A stretch of DNA of 64,000 bases from Devosia sp. SL43 (lineage in GTDB: Bacteria > Pseudomonadota > Alphaproteobacteria > Rhizobiales > Devosiaceae). A program made the position numbers and the translations under genes. The stretch is taken from assembly GCF_021729885.1 (NCBI RefSeq), contig NZ_CP063401.1, forward strand, positions 2,844,501 through 2,908,500, written 5' to 3'. Each line of letters opens with the position of its first letter. The stretch's first letter is position 1. Under the pieces are notes generated by a model. That model was not told the DNA's origin, did not search any database, and was given only the letters and a program-made list of their open reading frames with translations. Of the stretch, positions 16,680 through 24,941 are shown one piece after another.

Positions 16680-17714
16680 ATGAGCGGACGCATGACCCCG
16701 ATGGAAACCAGACAGCCGCCCTTTAAGGTGATGGCGATCTATAAATTCGCCGACCTGCCGGATGCCGAAGCCATCCAGCCGGTGCTGGCGGAACTGTGCT
16801 GTGGGCGCGGCATCAAGGGCACGTTGATCCTCGCCCCAGAAGGCATCAACGGGACCGTGGCCGGCACCGAGGCCGCAATCGATGAACTCGCCGATTGGCT
16901 CTTCGCTGGCCCGGTGATGGGCGGACGACTCGCCGGGGCCGAGGTCAAGTATTCGACATCCGAGGACATGCCGTTCCTGCGCATGAAAGTCCGCCTCAAG
17001 CCGGAAATCGTGACTTTGCGCGCGCCGGAGGCCAATCCGGCCAAGACCGTCGGCACCTATGTCGAGGCCCAGGACTGGAACGCGCTGATCGAGCGCAACG
17101 ACGTCGTGCTGGTCGATACGCGCAATGACTACGAGGTCGGCCTCGGCACGTTCCAGCGGGCGCTGGACCCGAGCACACAGAGCTTCACCGAGTTCAAGGA
17201 TTACGTGGAAACCCACCTCGATCCGCGGCGCGACAAGAAGGTCGCCATGTTCTGCACCGGTGGCATCCGTTGCGAGAAGGCGTCGAGCTACCTGCTCTCC
17301 AAGGGTTTTGAGGAAGTCTTCCACCTGCGCGGTGGTATCCTGAAATATCTCGAAGTGGTGCCACAGGAGCAAAGCCGCTTTGCCGGCGAATGCTTTGTCT
17401 TCGACGAGCGCGTGTCGGTGGGCCATGGCCTGGTCGAGGGCGATGCGACACTCTGCCGGGCCTGTCGCCATCCGCTGACATCAGTCGACCGTGCTGACCC
17501 CGCCTATGTCGAAGGCGTCAGCTGCCCGCATTGCGCCGGGGATGAGGCCAAGCATGCCGCCGCCGTCGAGCGGCAGAAGCAGATGGATCTGGCCAAGCGC
17601 CAAGGCCTGGCCCATCTGGGCGATGCCGCAGCGACCATTGCCGCCGAGCGCAAGGCCGCCAAGCGCCTGCTGGCCGAAACCTCGCGGGCTCGCAACAAGG
17701 CATCCGGCCAATGA
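16680..17714 (+). CDS. trhO: tRNA uridine(34) hydroxylase, rhodanese family (TrhO/YceA)
   Basis: A cytosolic protein of about 344 residues. It has an N-terminal acylphosphatase-like domain (FKVMAIYKFADLPDAE and EGINGTVAGTEAAID), a central rhodanese domain (VVLVDTRNDYEVGLGTFQ) and the active-site loop FCTGGIRCEKAS near residue 200. The C-terminal part has paired CxxC motifs (CRAC and CPHC) that probably bind a metal. TrhO performs oxygen-dependent 5-hydroxylation of U34 in tRNA. The start is uncertain: ATGs at 16680, 16692 and 16701 and a TTG at 16656 share the frame, and none has a strong ribosome site. The stop overlaps tsaB (ATGA). Confidence 0.88.
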   Translation: MSGRMTPMETRQPPFKVMAIYKFADLPDAEAIQPVLAELCCGRGIKGTLILAPEGINGTVAGTEAAIDELADWLFAGPVMGGRLAGAEVKYSTSEDMPFLRMKVRLKPEIVTLRAPEANPAKTVGTYVEAQDWNALIERNDVVLVDTRNDYEVGLGTFQRALDPSTQSFTEFKDYVETHLDPRRDKKVAMFCTGGIRCEKASSYLLSKGFEEVFHLRGGILKYLEVVPQEQSRFAGECFVFDERVSVGHGLVEGDATLCRACRHPLTSVDRADPAYVEGVSCPHCAGDEAKHAAAVERQKQMDLAKRQGLAHLGDAAATIAAERKAAKRLLAETSRARNKASGQ

Positions 17715-18310
17715 CCGTGCTCGCAATCGATACCGCGGCGCCCCGCCTGCAACTGGGCCTGCTGCTGGCAGACGGTACGCGGGATGTGTCGGTGGACGAT
17801 ATCGCCACCGGCCATGCCGAGCTGATCTTCGGCCGCATCGCCGCGCTGATGGCCCGCCACGGCGCGACCTATGCGGACCTGACACGCGTAGTGACCACCA
17901 CAGGTCCGGGCTCGTTTACCGGCCTGCGCATCGGCCTCAGCGCCGCGCGCGGCATTGGCCTCGCACGCGGTATCCCGGTCATCGGCGTGCCGAGCCTCCT
18001 GGCCCTGTCTCTGAGCGCCGAAGGCCCCAGCACGGTCCTGCTCGATGCGCGGCGGGACGAAGCCTATTTCCAGACCTTTGCCGGCCCGGGCCAGCCGCTC
18101 ACCCAGGCTGACCTGCTGCCTATGGTGATCGCCCAGGCGGCGACGGTGCCAGGCACGACGCTGATCAGCTCGCCCTTCGTCGATATTGGCCTTGTCGCCC
18201 GTTACGGCGCGACCGCTGATCCCCTGACCCATCCGCCCGACCCCAACTATGTCAGGGATGCCGACGCCAAGCCGCAGACGGCGGCCCGGATCGAAAGGCT
18301 CAATTCATGA
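17711..18310 (+). CDS. tsaB: tRNA threonylcarbamoyladenosine biosynthesis protein TsaB
   Basis: A 199-residue ASKHA-fold protein with LAIDTAAPRLQLGLL at the N-terminus and the TsaB signature VVTTTGPGSFTGLRIGLSAARGIGLA (residues 60-85). TsaB lacks catalytic activity and scaffolds TsaD and TsaE for t6A37 modification of ANN-decoding tRNAs. It overlaps trhO and rimI by ATGA at both ends, so this is one transcript of translation-related enzymes. The C-terminal half is shorter than in E. coli, as usual in alphaproteobacteria. Confidence 0.9.
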   Translation: MTVLAIDTAAPRLQLGLLLADGTRDVSVDDIATGHAELIFGRIAALMARHGATYADLTRVVTTTGPGSFTGLRIGLSAARGIGLARGIPVIGVPSLLALSLSAEGPSTVLLDARRDEAYFQTFAGPGQPLTQADLLPMVIAQAATVPGTTLISSPFVDIGLVARYGATADPLTHPPDPNYVRDADAKPQTAARIERLNS

Positions 18311-18786
18311 TCAAGCTGTGGATGGCTCCAGCGGGCCTGCATATCGAGCCTGGGCAGCCCAAGGACGCCAGCGATCTGGCCCGCATTCACGCCCAGGGCT
18401 TCTATCGCGGCTGGCCGGCGGGCGAGTTCACCAGCTTCCTCAACGAGGCCGATACGCCGGTCTATGTGGCTTGCGACGCCAAGCGGAAAATCGCCGGCTT
18501 CGCGCTCATTCGCATCGCCGCCGACGAGGCCGAACTGCTGACCATTGCCGTCGATCCCAAATGGCGCGGCAAGCGCGTCGGCCAGGCCTTGCTCAAGGCC
18601 ACCTTCGACGATCTGATGATGTCGCCCGCCCGCCGCATGTTCCTCGAAGTCAGCGAAGACAATGCCGCCGCCATCAAGCTCTATGGCAAGGCGGGCTTTA
18701 CCACCATTTCCGCGCGCAAGGGCTACTATCCCAAGCCGGATGGCTCGGCTGCCACCGCGCTTGTCATGGCGCGCGATCTTGGGTAA
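18307..18786 (+). CDS. rimI: Ribosomal-protein-alanine N-acetyltransferase RimI-like
   Basis: A 159-residue GNAT-fold enzyme. The acetyl-CoA loop reads VDPKWRGKRVGQALL (Q/R-x-x-G-x-G/A type, residues 80-94), with EVSEDNAAAIKLYGKAGF downstream, the standard GNAT C-terminal motif. RimI acetylates the N-terminal Ala of ribosomal protein S18; in alphaproteobacteria rimI regularly follows tsaB, as here. Its start overlaps the tsaB stop. Confidence in the exact target rests on gene order. Confidence 0.85.
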   Translation: MIKLWMAPAGLHIEPGQPKDASDLARIHAQGFYRGWPAGEFTSFLNEADTPVYVACDAKRKIAGFALIRIAADEAELLTIAVDPKWRGKRVGQALLKATFDDLMMSPARRMFLEVSEDNAAAIKLYGKAGFTTISARKGYYPKPDGSAATALVMARDLG

Positions 18787-18822
18787 CCCGGTCTGGATCA
18801 CTGAGCAGAGCGGAGGCGGCGC

Positions 18823-19266
18823 GTGAGCAGAGGCCAGACGGATCCAACGCTGGAAGAGGCCTGCGTCGCCAAGGGCATGCGGATGACCGACCAGCGCCGC
18901 GTCATCGCAAGGGTGATCGAGGCGGCAACCGATCATCCTGATGTGGAAGAGCTCTATCGCCGCGCCTCCACGGTGGACGACCGCATTTCCCTCTCGACCG
19001 TCTATCGCACGGTCAACCTGTTCGAAGAGGCAGGTCTGGTCACCAAGCACGACTTCAAGGATGGCCGCGCCCGCTTCGAGCTCATTCCCGACGAGCATCA
19101 CGACCACCTGATCGACATCCGCTCGGGCAGCGTCATCGAGTTCCGCAACGAGGAAATCGAGGCCATCCAGGAGGTCATCGCCAAGCGGCTCGGCTATCGG
19201 CTGGTCGATCACCGGCTCGAGCTTTATGCGGTGCCGATCGAGGGAGACGGCAAGGGGAAAAAATGA
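18823..19266 (+). CDS. Fur-family metalloregulator (Fur/Mur)
   Basis: A 147-residue regulator with the Fur winged helix (GMRMTDQRRVIARVIEAA, then ISLSTVYRTVNLFEEAGLV around residues 56-75) and the dimerisation/metal domain containing PDEHHDHLIDIRSG. It has no CxxC structural zinc site, as in many alphaproteobacterial Fur/Mur proteins, where this gene usually senses manganese (Mur). GTG start at 18823, 36 bases after rimI; the stop overlaps plsC (ATGA). Whether it senses iron or manganese cannot be settled from the sequence alone. Confidence 0.87.
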   Translation: MSRGQTDPTLEEACVAKGMRMTDQRRVIARVIEAATDHPDVEELYRRASTVDDRISLSTVYRTVNLFEEAGLVTKHDFKDGRARFELIPDEHHDHLIDIRSGSVIEFRNEEIEAIQEVIAKRLGYRLVDHRLELYAVPIEGDGKGKK

Positions 19267-20066
19267 TCTTCCGCGTGCTGTTCTTCGTCTTCGTCTACAT
19301 CCCCGTCCTCATCGTCGTCATTCCGGCCCAGGCGCTGATCAACGCGTTCAGGCTGCCGTTCTGGAATGTGCTGCCACGCTTCTTCCACCGCGTCGGCTGC
19401 ATATTCCTGGGTCTGCGCGTCACCGTCATCGGCCAGCCGGCCACCGGGCGCGCCACGCTGCTGGTCTCAAACCACATTTCCTGGACCGATATCATCGCAA
19501 TCGGCTCCGTCGCAGATGTCACCTTCGTCGCCAAGCGCGAGGTGGGCGAGTGGTTTTTTGTGGGCATGATGGCGCGGCTGCAGAAGACTATTTTCGTCGA
19601 TCGCACCCGGCGCAGCGATGCCGGCCGCACCGCGACCGAAATGGGCGCCCACATGGCTGGTGGCAATGCCGTGCTGCTGTTCGCCGAGGGCCAGTCCGAT
19701 ATCGGCACTCATGTGCTGCCCTTCCGCTCGGCACTGGTCGGCGCGGCGCAGCATGCCATGATCGATGCGGGCGCCAGGGACGTTCTGATCCAGCCGCTGA
19801 CCATCGCCTATGTCAGGCTCCAGGGGCTACCCGTCGGCCGCACCGATCGATCGCTGATCGCCTGGATCAAGTCCAAGTCGGTCAGGCAGAATATCCGCGA
19901 AATCCTGGGCGGCCCGGTCAAGGACGTGACGGTGGCCTTCGGGGTGCCGCGACCGCTGAGCGAGACCGATAACCGCAAGCGGGTCACCAAGGCGGCCGAG
20001 GATGATGTCCGCGCCATGCTGGTGAGCCTGAACCGTGGCAAGAGCTTGCCGGCGAAGGTGGCGTAG
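19263..20066 (+). CDS. plsC: 1-acylglycerol-3-phosphate O-acyltransferase
   Basis: A 267-residue membrane-bound acyltransferase with an N-terminal hydrophobic anchor (residues 3-25). The catalytic NHISWTD (H-x4-D motif, residues 70-76) is followed by motif III FAEGQSD near 140 and the conserved PLTIAYVR. It acylates lysophosphatidic acid to phosphatidic acid. It is coupled to the Fur-family gene by ATGA. In many Rhizobiales miaB follows next; here a small unrelated gene and then a strand switch follow instead. Confidence 0.88.
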   Translation: MIFRVLFFVFVYIPVLIVVIPAQALINAFRLPFWNVLPRFFHRVGCIFLGLRVTVIGQPATGRATLLVSNHISWTDIIAIGSVADVTFVAKREVGEWFFVGMMARLQKTIFVDRTRRSDAGRTATEMGAHMAGGNAVLLFAEGQSDIGTHVLPFRSALVGAAQHAMIDAGARDVLIQPLTIAYVRLQGLPVGRTDRSLIAWIKSKSVRQNIREILGGPVKDVTVAFGVPRPLSETDNRKRVTKAAEDDVRAMLVSLNRGKSLPAKVA

Positions 20067-20176
20067 TCCGGGCACCGCCTGATCCATACAACTTTACCCA
20101 GTAATGCTAACGGCGACATCCGTTCGCCCGTTAGCGCTTCGTTAGCTATAGCTGCCTTGATTTCATGGAGGCGGCG

Positions 20177-20422
20177 ATGGTTTGGCAGGTTGTGGCGATG
20201 TGGGCGATCGTGATCGTGACGATCACCTGGTTCGTGCGCGACGAACGCCGCCTGCGTCGCGAGGCCGTGCTGGCCCGGGCCGCGGCCTATTACGCGCATG
20301 CCCCCAAATATCGCCATGTCTCCGTAGAAGCACCGGCACAGCCACAGGCGCCGGCGCCGCGAGTCGGCGGTCTGTCGCGCAGCCAACGCGACTTTCTCGA
20401 AGGCCTGGCCAACAAGGCGTAG
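20177..20422 (+). CDS. Small single-pass membrane protein of unknown function
   Basis: An 81-residue protein with one N-terminal transmembrane helix (VWQVVAMWAIVIVTITWFV), then a very basic stretch (RDERRLRREAVLARA) and an Ala/Pro-rich linker. The ATG at 20177 is favoured over 20165 because GGAGG at 20167-20171 sits 5 bases upstream of it. The positive-inside rule predicts a cytoplasmic C-terminus. No family recognised. It stands alone after plsC. Confidence 0.6.
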   Translation: MVWQVVAMWAIVIVTITWFVRDERRLRREAVLARAAAYYAHAPKYRHVSVEAPAQPQAPAPRVGGLSRSQRDFLEGLANKA

Positions 20423-20423
20423 G

Positions 20424-20681
20424 TCAAGCGACCGGACCGCCCAAACTCGCCTTGAGCCGCGCGATAATCCGTGCAGCCTTGAGCATCAGCGCCATGTCGA
20501 TGTCAGCATCGCTCGCGCCATCGGCCATATCGGCCCATACCGGAATAGCCAGTTCGTGCGTCTGCTCGTGGCCGTCCTGCGTCTCGCTGAGCACGGCGCG
20601 CACATGGCCGGTTGTGCGGCCCTCCAACCGTGGATGGGGCGCCTTGTCCCGCACGGCGATATCGATCAATTCAAGCGTCAT
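20424..20681 (-). CDS. Conserved-looking hypothetical protein, 85 residues
   Basis: A soluble 85-residue protein (MTLELIDIAVRDKAPHP at the start, ADIDMALMLKAARIIARLKA at the end) with a predicted beta N-terminal half and one C-terminal helix. It ends one base from the convergent small membrane protein gene and reads from downstream of pncB. It has balanced composition and codon use like its neighbours, which favours a real gene, but I do not recognise a family. Confidence 0.5.
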   Translation of the reverse strand: MTLELIDIAVRDKAPHPRLEGRTTGHVRAVLSETQDGHEQTHELAIPVWADMADGASDADIDMALMLKAARIIARLKASLGGPVA

Positions 20682-20803
20682 CTTGGCCCCTGAGGGAGCC
20701 CCCGGAGCGAAAGCTAGCGCGCGGATGTTCCCGAGGCCTTAACGCCGAAAGGCTGCATCGGGTTCTCCACAGCGACAGCTTTGCCGGCGCTGTGGCAGCG
20801 CCA

Positions 20804-22114
20804 TCACACCTTGACGGCGTGCTCCACCCGTCCGGCATCGCCGAACAACTTGACGTAGCGGGCAATCTCCTCAGGCTCGCCGGTCGCCTTGGCCGGATTG
20901 TCGCTGAGCTTGACGGCGGGGCGGCCATTGGCCTCACTCACCTTGGCCACGATGGAGATCGGATCGAGCCCCGGATTGGGGCCATCGGGGGCACAGCCCT
21001 CGAAATCGTTGGTGAGGTTGGTGCCCCAGCCAAAGGCCATGCGCACCTTGCCGTCGAAGTGGATATAGGCCTCCTCGATCATGTCGACGTCCAGACCGTC
21101 AGAGAAGATCAAGAGCTTCTCGCGCGGATCGCGGCCCCGCGATTTCCACCAGGCGATGATGCGTTCGCCCCCTTCGATGGCGGGAGCAGAATCGGGGCGG
21201 AAGCCGGTCCAGTCGGCCACCCAGTCGGGCGCATGCTTGAGGAAGCTGTCCGTGCCGAAGGCGTCGGGCAGCACGATCTTGAGGTTGCCGCCGTAGTAGC
21301 TCTCCCAATCCTGCAACACCTGATAGGGCGCGGCCATCAGCGCCTCATCGGTCTTGGCGAGAGCCGCCAGCACCATCGGCAGCTCATGCGCATTGGTGCC
21401 CAGCGCTTCGAGATCATTGTCCATGGCCAACTTGACGTTGGACGTGCCGGTAAAGGCCTCGCCGATACCTTCCTTGAGCGCCTCGACGCACCAGCGCTGC
21501 CATAGGAACGAATGCCGGCGACGGGTGCCGAAATCGGAGATGCGCAGGTCCGGCAGCTTCTGCAGCCGCTCGACCTTTTCCCACATCTTGGCTTTGGCGC
21601 GGGCATAGAGCACGTCGAGCGTAAACGGCCCATAATGCTTCATCGCGGCGCGACCACGCAGTTCATTGATGATGGCGAGCGCCGGAATTTCCCACATCGA
21701 GGTTTCGAGCCACAGGCCGGGGAATTCGAGCACGAACTGGCCGTTGCGCTTCTCGAGCGAATATTCCGGCAGGCTGAATGTTTCGAGCCATTTGAGAAAG
21801 GCCGGCTCGAAAATCTGCTTGGAGCCATAAAAGCTGTTACCGGCCAGCCAGATCATTTCCTTCTTGGTGAAGCGCAGCGTCCGGGCATGATCGAGCTGCG
21901 CTCGCAACTCGTCGATGTCGATCTCGTTGGCGAGCTTGACCGACTTGGTGCGATTGATCAGCGAGAACGTGGCATCGACCTTGGGGTAGAGCCCCCAGAT
22001 CATCTGCAGCATCAGCAGTTTATAGAAATCGGTATCGAGCAGGCTCCGCACGATCGGGTCGAGCTTCCAGGTGTGGTCGTACACCCGCCGGGCAATATCG
22101 GTATAGGTCGCCAT
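20804..22114 (-). CDS. pncB: Nicotinate phosphoribosyltransferase
   Basis: A 436-residue enzyme of NAD salvage that joins nicotinate and PRPP to nicotinate mononucleotide with ATP hydrolysis. Recognisable parts are [13 protein letters not shown] near residue 25, [11 protein letters not shown] near 195, TGTSNVKLA near 222, the autophosphorylation-histidine region GTNAHELP near 238, and FSDGLDVD near 330. Start at the ATG 22114 with GGAG 6 bases upstream; a TTG at 22126 would add four residues. It stands alone. A perfect 8-bp hairpin without a T run follows (20767-20795 on the plus strand). Confidence 0.92.
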   Translation of the reverse strand: MATYTDIARRVYDHTWKLDPIVRSLLDTDFYKLLMLQMIWGLYPKVDATFSLINRTKSVKLANEIDIDELRAQLDHARTLRFTKKEMIWLAGNSFYGSKQIFEPAFLKWLETFSLPEYSLEKRNGQFVLEFPGLWLETSMWEIPALAIINELRGRAAMKHYGPFTLDVLYARAKAKMWEKVERLQKLPDLRISDFGTRRRHSFLWQRWCVEALKEGIGEAFTGTSNVKLAMDNDLEALGTNAHELPMVLAALAKTDEALMAAPYQVLQDWESYYGGNLKIVLPDAFGTDSFLKHAPDWVADWTGFRPDSAPAIEGGERIIAWWKSRGRDPREKLLIFSDGLDVDMIEEAYIHFDGKVRMAFGWGTNLTNDFEGCAPDGPNPGLDPISIVAKVSEANGRPAVKLSDNPAKATGEPEEIARYVKLFGDAGRVEHAVKV

Positions 22115-22269
22115 GGGTGTCTCCAACTCGCGGCAAGGCTTTTAGCGCGGCATTGGTAGGATGGAAAGCTTCGAACCGGACAAAGGCGAATTGCTCCAGT
22201 GGAGCAATTTCAGGTGAAAGGGCCATGAGAACTGTGACCGAATGGCGGTGAGCGGCGGAACCGCTCGGC

Positions 22270-22397
22270 GCCACGCCCTCGTGGTTCGAGGCTCGTGAAG
22301 AACTCGCACCTCACCATGAGGGCTACTATGGAATCGAGCTCCCAGTAGCCTCATGGTGAGGCGGGAGCGCAGCGACCCTCGAACCACGAGGCGTGGC
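22270..22397. repeat. Large palindromic repeat, subtype B, copy 1
   Basis: A near-perfect inverted repeat of about 128 bp. The left arm begins GCCACGCCCTCGTGGTTCGAGG and carries CCTCACCATGAGG. After a short spacer the right arm carries CCTCATGGTGAGG, then GGGAGCGCAGCGA and CCTCGAACCACGAG. It lies between pncB and the YcaQ-like gene. The right arm is missing one G near its outer end. It is non-coding and could fold into a long cruciform or hairpin. Three more copies are at 34453, 51741 and 62593. Confidence 0.85.
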
Positions 22398-22400
22398 ACC

Positions 22401-23540
22401 TTAATCCCCCAGCTGGAACCGCTCGAACCGCCCCAGCGCCTCATCGATCGCCATCTGCCCTTCGGCCCCCACCTCGGCGAAATCCGTCCGCTTCTGCACC
22501 AGCAGCTTGCCAGCGGCCCGGTCCGTCTTCAGATCAAGCGCCGCCACGATGCGGTCGCCCATCAGCACCGGCAGGGCGAAATAGCCGAGCTGGCGCTTTG
22601 CCGCCGGCACATAGGCTTCGAAAATGTGCTCATAGCCGAAGAAGAACTTGAGCCGCTTGCGCTGGATGATCAGTGGATCGAACGGCGACAGGATATGCAC
22701 CAGATCAGGTGGCTCGCCGGCTGTCGCCTCAAGCGTCTCCGGCGCCGCCCAATGCGGCACCTTTTCCGCCCCCTCTATCGTCACCGGCATCAGCAGCCTG
22801 CGGCGCACGCGGCTGTCGATCAGTTCCTTGACCGCCTTCTTGCTCGGCGCATCCAGATGGCAGATGGAATCCAGACTCACCACGCCCTGGCTGCGCAAGG
22901 CGCGGTCGAGCTTATAGGCGATGACCTGTCGCTCGGTGGCCGGCTTAGGCAGGGTCGCGAAGTGGCGTCCCATCAGGTCATAGGTCTTGAGCATGCCCTG
23001 CCGCGCCGAGACCGTCACCAGCCCCTGGAAGAACATCATTTCGAGTACCCGCTTGCTCGGCTTGCGGCTGCCCCAGAGATGGGTCTTGTCGACCAGTTCA
23101 TCGTCGCCGATATCGCGGATGGACAGCGGTCCCTCCGTCTTGAGGCGCCTCGTCATCTTGCGCACCTCGTCCGGCGTCACCGAGCCGAACCAGCGGCTGG
23201 GCGTCTCGCGATACAGTTTCATCGCGGGCAGGAAGAACGGCAGATCGGCTGATGGCACATAACTCAGCGCATGTGTCCAATATTCAAACACCGATTTGTC
23301 CGCCGCTTGTGCCTGGACCAGGTGGGCGCGTCGATAACCAGGGATACGCGACCACAGGATGTGGTGATGGCAGCGCTCGATGACGTTGATGGTGTCGATC
23401 TGCACATAGCCCAGATGGGCAATGGCAGCCTGCGTCGCCTCAGGCGCATCGCCAAACGGCGCGGCCGTGTCGAGCCGTTGGGCGCGGATCCAGAGGTGGC
23501 GGGCGCGGATGGATTCGAGGACGATGGGAGCTTTGGGCAA
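22401..23540 (-). CDS. Winged-helix DNA-binding protein, YcaQ/AlkX-like (DNA interstrand-crosslink glycosylase family)
   Basis: A protein of about 379 residues of the DUF1006/HTH_42 family. Typical segments are YVQIDTINVIERCHHHILWSRIPGY with the adjacent histidines near residue 45, FEYWTHALSYVP near 80, and SPFDPLIIQRKRLKFFFGYEHIFEAY near 305. Characterised members (E. coli YcaQ, Streptomyces AlkZ) remove alkylated bases and unhook crosslinks. The start is uncertain: TTG at 23540 is chosen because the family-like part begins there; a TTG at 23594 would add 18 residues. No good ribosome site is seen. A repeat element directly abuts its stop. Confidence 0.8.
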   Translation of the reverse strand: MPKAPIVLESIRARHLWIRAQRLDTAAPFGDAPEATQAAIAHLGYVQIDTINVIERCHHHILWSRIPGYRRAHLVQAQAADKSVFEYWTHALSYVPSADLPFFLPAMKLYRETPSRWFGSVTPDEVRKMTRRLKTEGPLSIRDIGDDELVDKTHLWGSRKPSKRVLEMMFFQGLVTVSARQGMLKTYDLMGRHFATLPKPATERQVIAYKLDRALRSQGVVSLDSICHLDAPSKKAVKELIDSRVRRRLLMPVTIEGAEKVPHWAAPETLEATAGEPPDLVHILSPFDPLIIQRKRLKFFFGYEHIFEAYVPAAKRQLGYFALPVLMGDRIVAALDLKTDRAAGKLLVQKRTDFAEVGAEGQMAIDEALGRFERFQLGD

Positions 23541-23611
23541 GACGGAACCTGATCTTTCGGAATACCCACGAAGGGAGCCCCGGAGAAGCGTCAATTCTTG
23601 TCAGCAGCTGC

Positions 23612-23851
23612 TCATAGCCGCTTCTTCGCAAAGGCCCGCCCGGAGCCCGTCTTCAGGTAGGTCTCAAACCCGAACGCCTGCGCTTCATCGTCAAAGGCAA
23701 GGTAGGTCTTGATCCTCCAGGGGCCATACTTCGAGGTGTGGGCGACCCCACCTTCATTGTGCTTGGCCAAACGCGCCTTCAGATCGGCAGTGGTGCCGAC
23801 GTAATGACGCTCTGGGTCGGATAAACTGCGGAGTATATAGACGTATTGCAT
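23612..23851 (-). CDS. GIY-YIG nuclease superfamily protein
   Basis: A 79-residue protein consisting of a single GIY-YIG domain: YVYILRS at residues 3-9, HYVGTTADLKARLAKHNEG at 16-34 with the catalytic Arg, and a C-terminal RAFAKKRL. Stand-alone members of this size (UPF0213/YhbQ-like) are common; most have unknown DNA or RNA substrates. The usual catalytic Glu is present in FGFETYLKTGSGRAF. It ends 71 bases from the YcaQ-like start on the same strand. Confidence 0.82.
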   Translation of the reverse strand: MQYVYILRSLSDPERHYVGTTADLKARLAKHNEGGVAHTSKYGPWRIKTYLAFDDEAQAFGFETYLKTGSGRAFAKKRL

Positions 23852-23906
23852 GACCGGAGCTTAACCGGACATCGGGCAGGGTCAAATCGAGTCTGTGGGA
23901 CAATCA

Positions 23907-24116
23907 GTCCGTCTCCGTTGCAAACGCAACTCCGACGCGGCAGCCTTCGCCTGTCATGTCCGCAAACATTCGGCTTAGCCCCGAGGGCTTGCCAAGCCGA
24001 AGCTACTGGAAGATCGGTCCGTCTCCGTTGCCAGAGCAACTCCGACGCGACAGCCTTCGCCTGTTATGTCCGCAAACATTCAGCTTAGCCACTAGGGCTT
24101 GCCGAGCCGAAGCTGC
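23907..24116. repeat. Tandem duplication, two units of 110 bp
   Basis: Two adjacent units (23907-24016 and 24017-24116) begin with GTCCGTCTCCGTTG and share the blocks AGCCTTCGCCTGT, ATGTCCGCAAACATTC and GCCGAAGCT. They differ at about a dozen positions. Each contains an inverted repeat around GGCTTAGCC and AAGCCGAAGC. They fill the gap between the GIY-YIG gene and tRNA-Ala, on the 3' side of the tRNA. No protein is supported; short open frames here follow the repeat, not a gene. Confidence 0.8.
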
Positions 24117-24130
24117 GGAGCAGCGAAGGC

Positions 24131-24206
<76 letters not shown>

Positions 24207-24346
24207 ATTCCATTGGGTGTTTCGGAGCCTAAGCCGTCCGAAGCGAGGCGGAACCTATTGGATGATCCCCCACCACGCAAGTGCCTAAATGACACTTTTT
24301 TCTTTGGCCGGCTGACTGTGTCAGCCGACAAAAAAATCATGCAGAA

Positions 24347-24751
24347 TCAACGGTCTTCGTCGCCGCCGACGTCAAAGCCCAGCTCGTCGTCCTCGTCTTC
24401 GTCCTCTTCGAGGAACACGTCGGCGTCATCGTCGCCGAGCTCCTCGTCGACTTCGACATCCTCGGTCTCCGGGATTTCCTCGTCGCCGGCTTCCTCGGCA
24501 TCGGCATCCTCGAGCGAGACGATTTCGGGGGCCGCGACGTCCTCGACCTCCTCTTCGACTTCCTCTTCCTCATCTTCCGCCTTGGCGCGAGCGGCAACAG
24601 CCGCCGCCTTGCCGGTCAGCACAGCTTCGAAATAGGAGCGCGGATAGCTCTTGCCGGTATAGGGCGAGACGATCGGATCCAGGTTAAGGTCGTAGAACTT
24701 CTTCCCGGTCTCGGGATCGGTCCGCTTGGTGCCGCGTTCGGAACTGGCCAT
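24347..24751 (-). CDS. FYDLN acid-domain protein (TIGR02300 family)
   Basis: A 134-residue protein with the family motif DPETGKKFYDLNLDPIVSPYTGKSYPRSYF (residues 12-41), followed by an extremely acidic tail rich in Glu and Asp. This alphaproteobacterial family normally lies beside aroA-cmk-rpsA, as it does here, reading divergently. Its function is unknown; the motif resembles a cysteine-free zinc-ribbon remnant and the tail suggests binding to a basic partner. ATG at 24751 has GAGGAA upstream. Low-complexity composition is intrinsic to the family, not a sequencing artefact. Confidence 0.88.
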   Translation of the reverse strand: MASSERGTKRTDPETGKKFYDLNLDPIVSPYTGKSYPRSYFEAVLTGKAAAVAARAKAEDEEEEVEEEVEDVAAPEIVSLEDADAEEAGDEEIPETEDVEVDEELGDDDADVFLEEDEDEDDELGFDVGGDEDR

Positions 24752-24941
24752 CGTGTTCCTCGTGGAAAGGGTTTGTCGGGGCGGAAAACATCGAACCTGC
24801 CCCGGTTCGGTCAGTCCGGTTATGGGCAAACCTGGCCCCTGTCAAACCGAAAATGTGGAGAGCTGGCCCTTGCTGCAACCGGGGTGGTGGCAATCGGGTC
24901 GGCGACCGTGTTAAGCCCGGTCCGTCCAGACCCGAGCCGAA

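Noticed and set aside
24301..24337. Hairpin CGGCTGAC-TGT-GTCAGCCG as a terminator for the FYDLN gene
   Set aside because: The flanking tracts have the wrong polarity: on the minus strand T precedes and A follows the stem, so it would not terminate that transcript.
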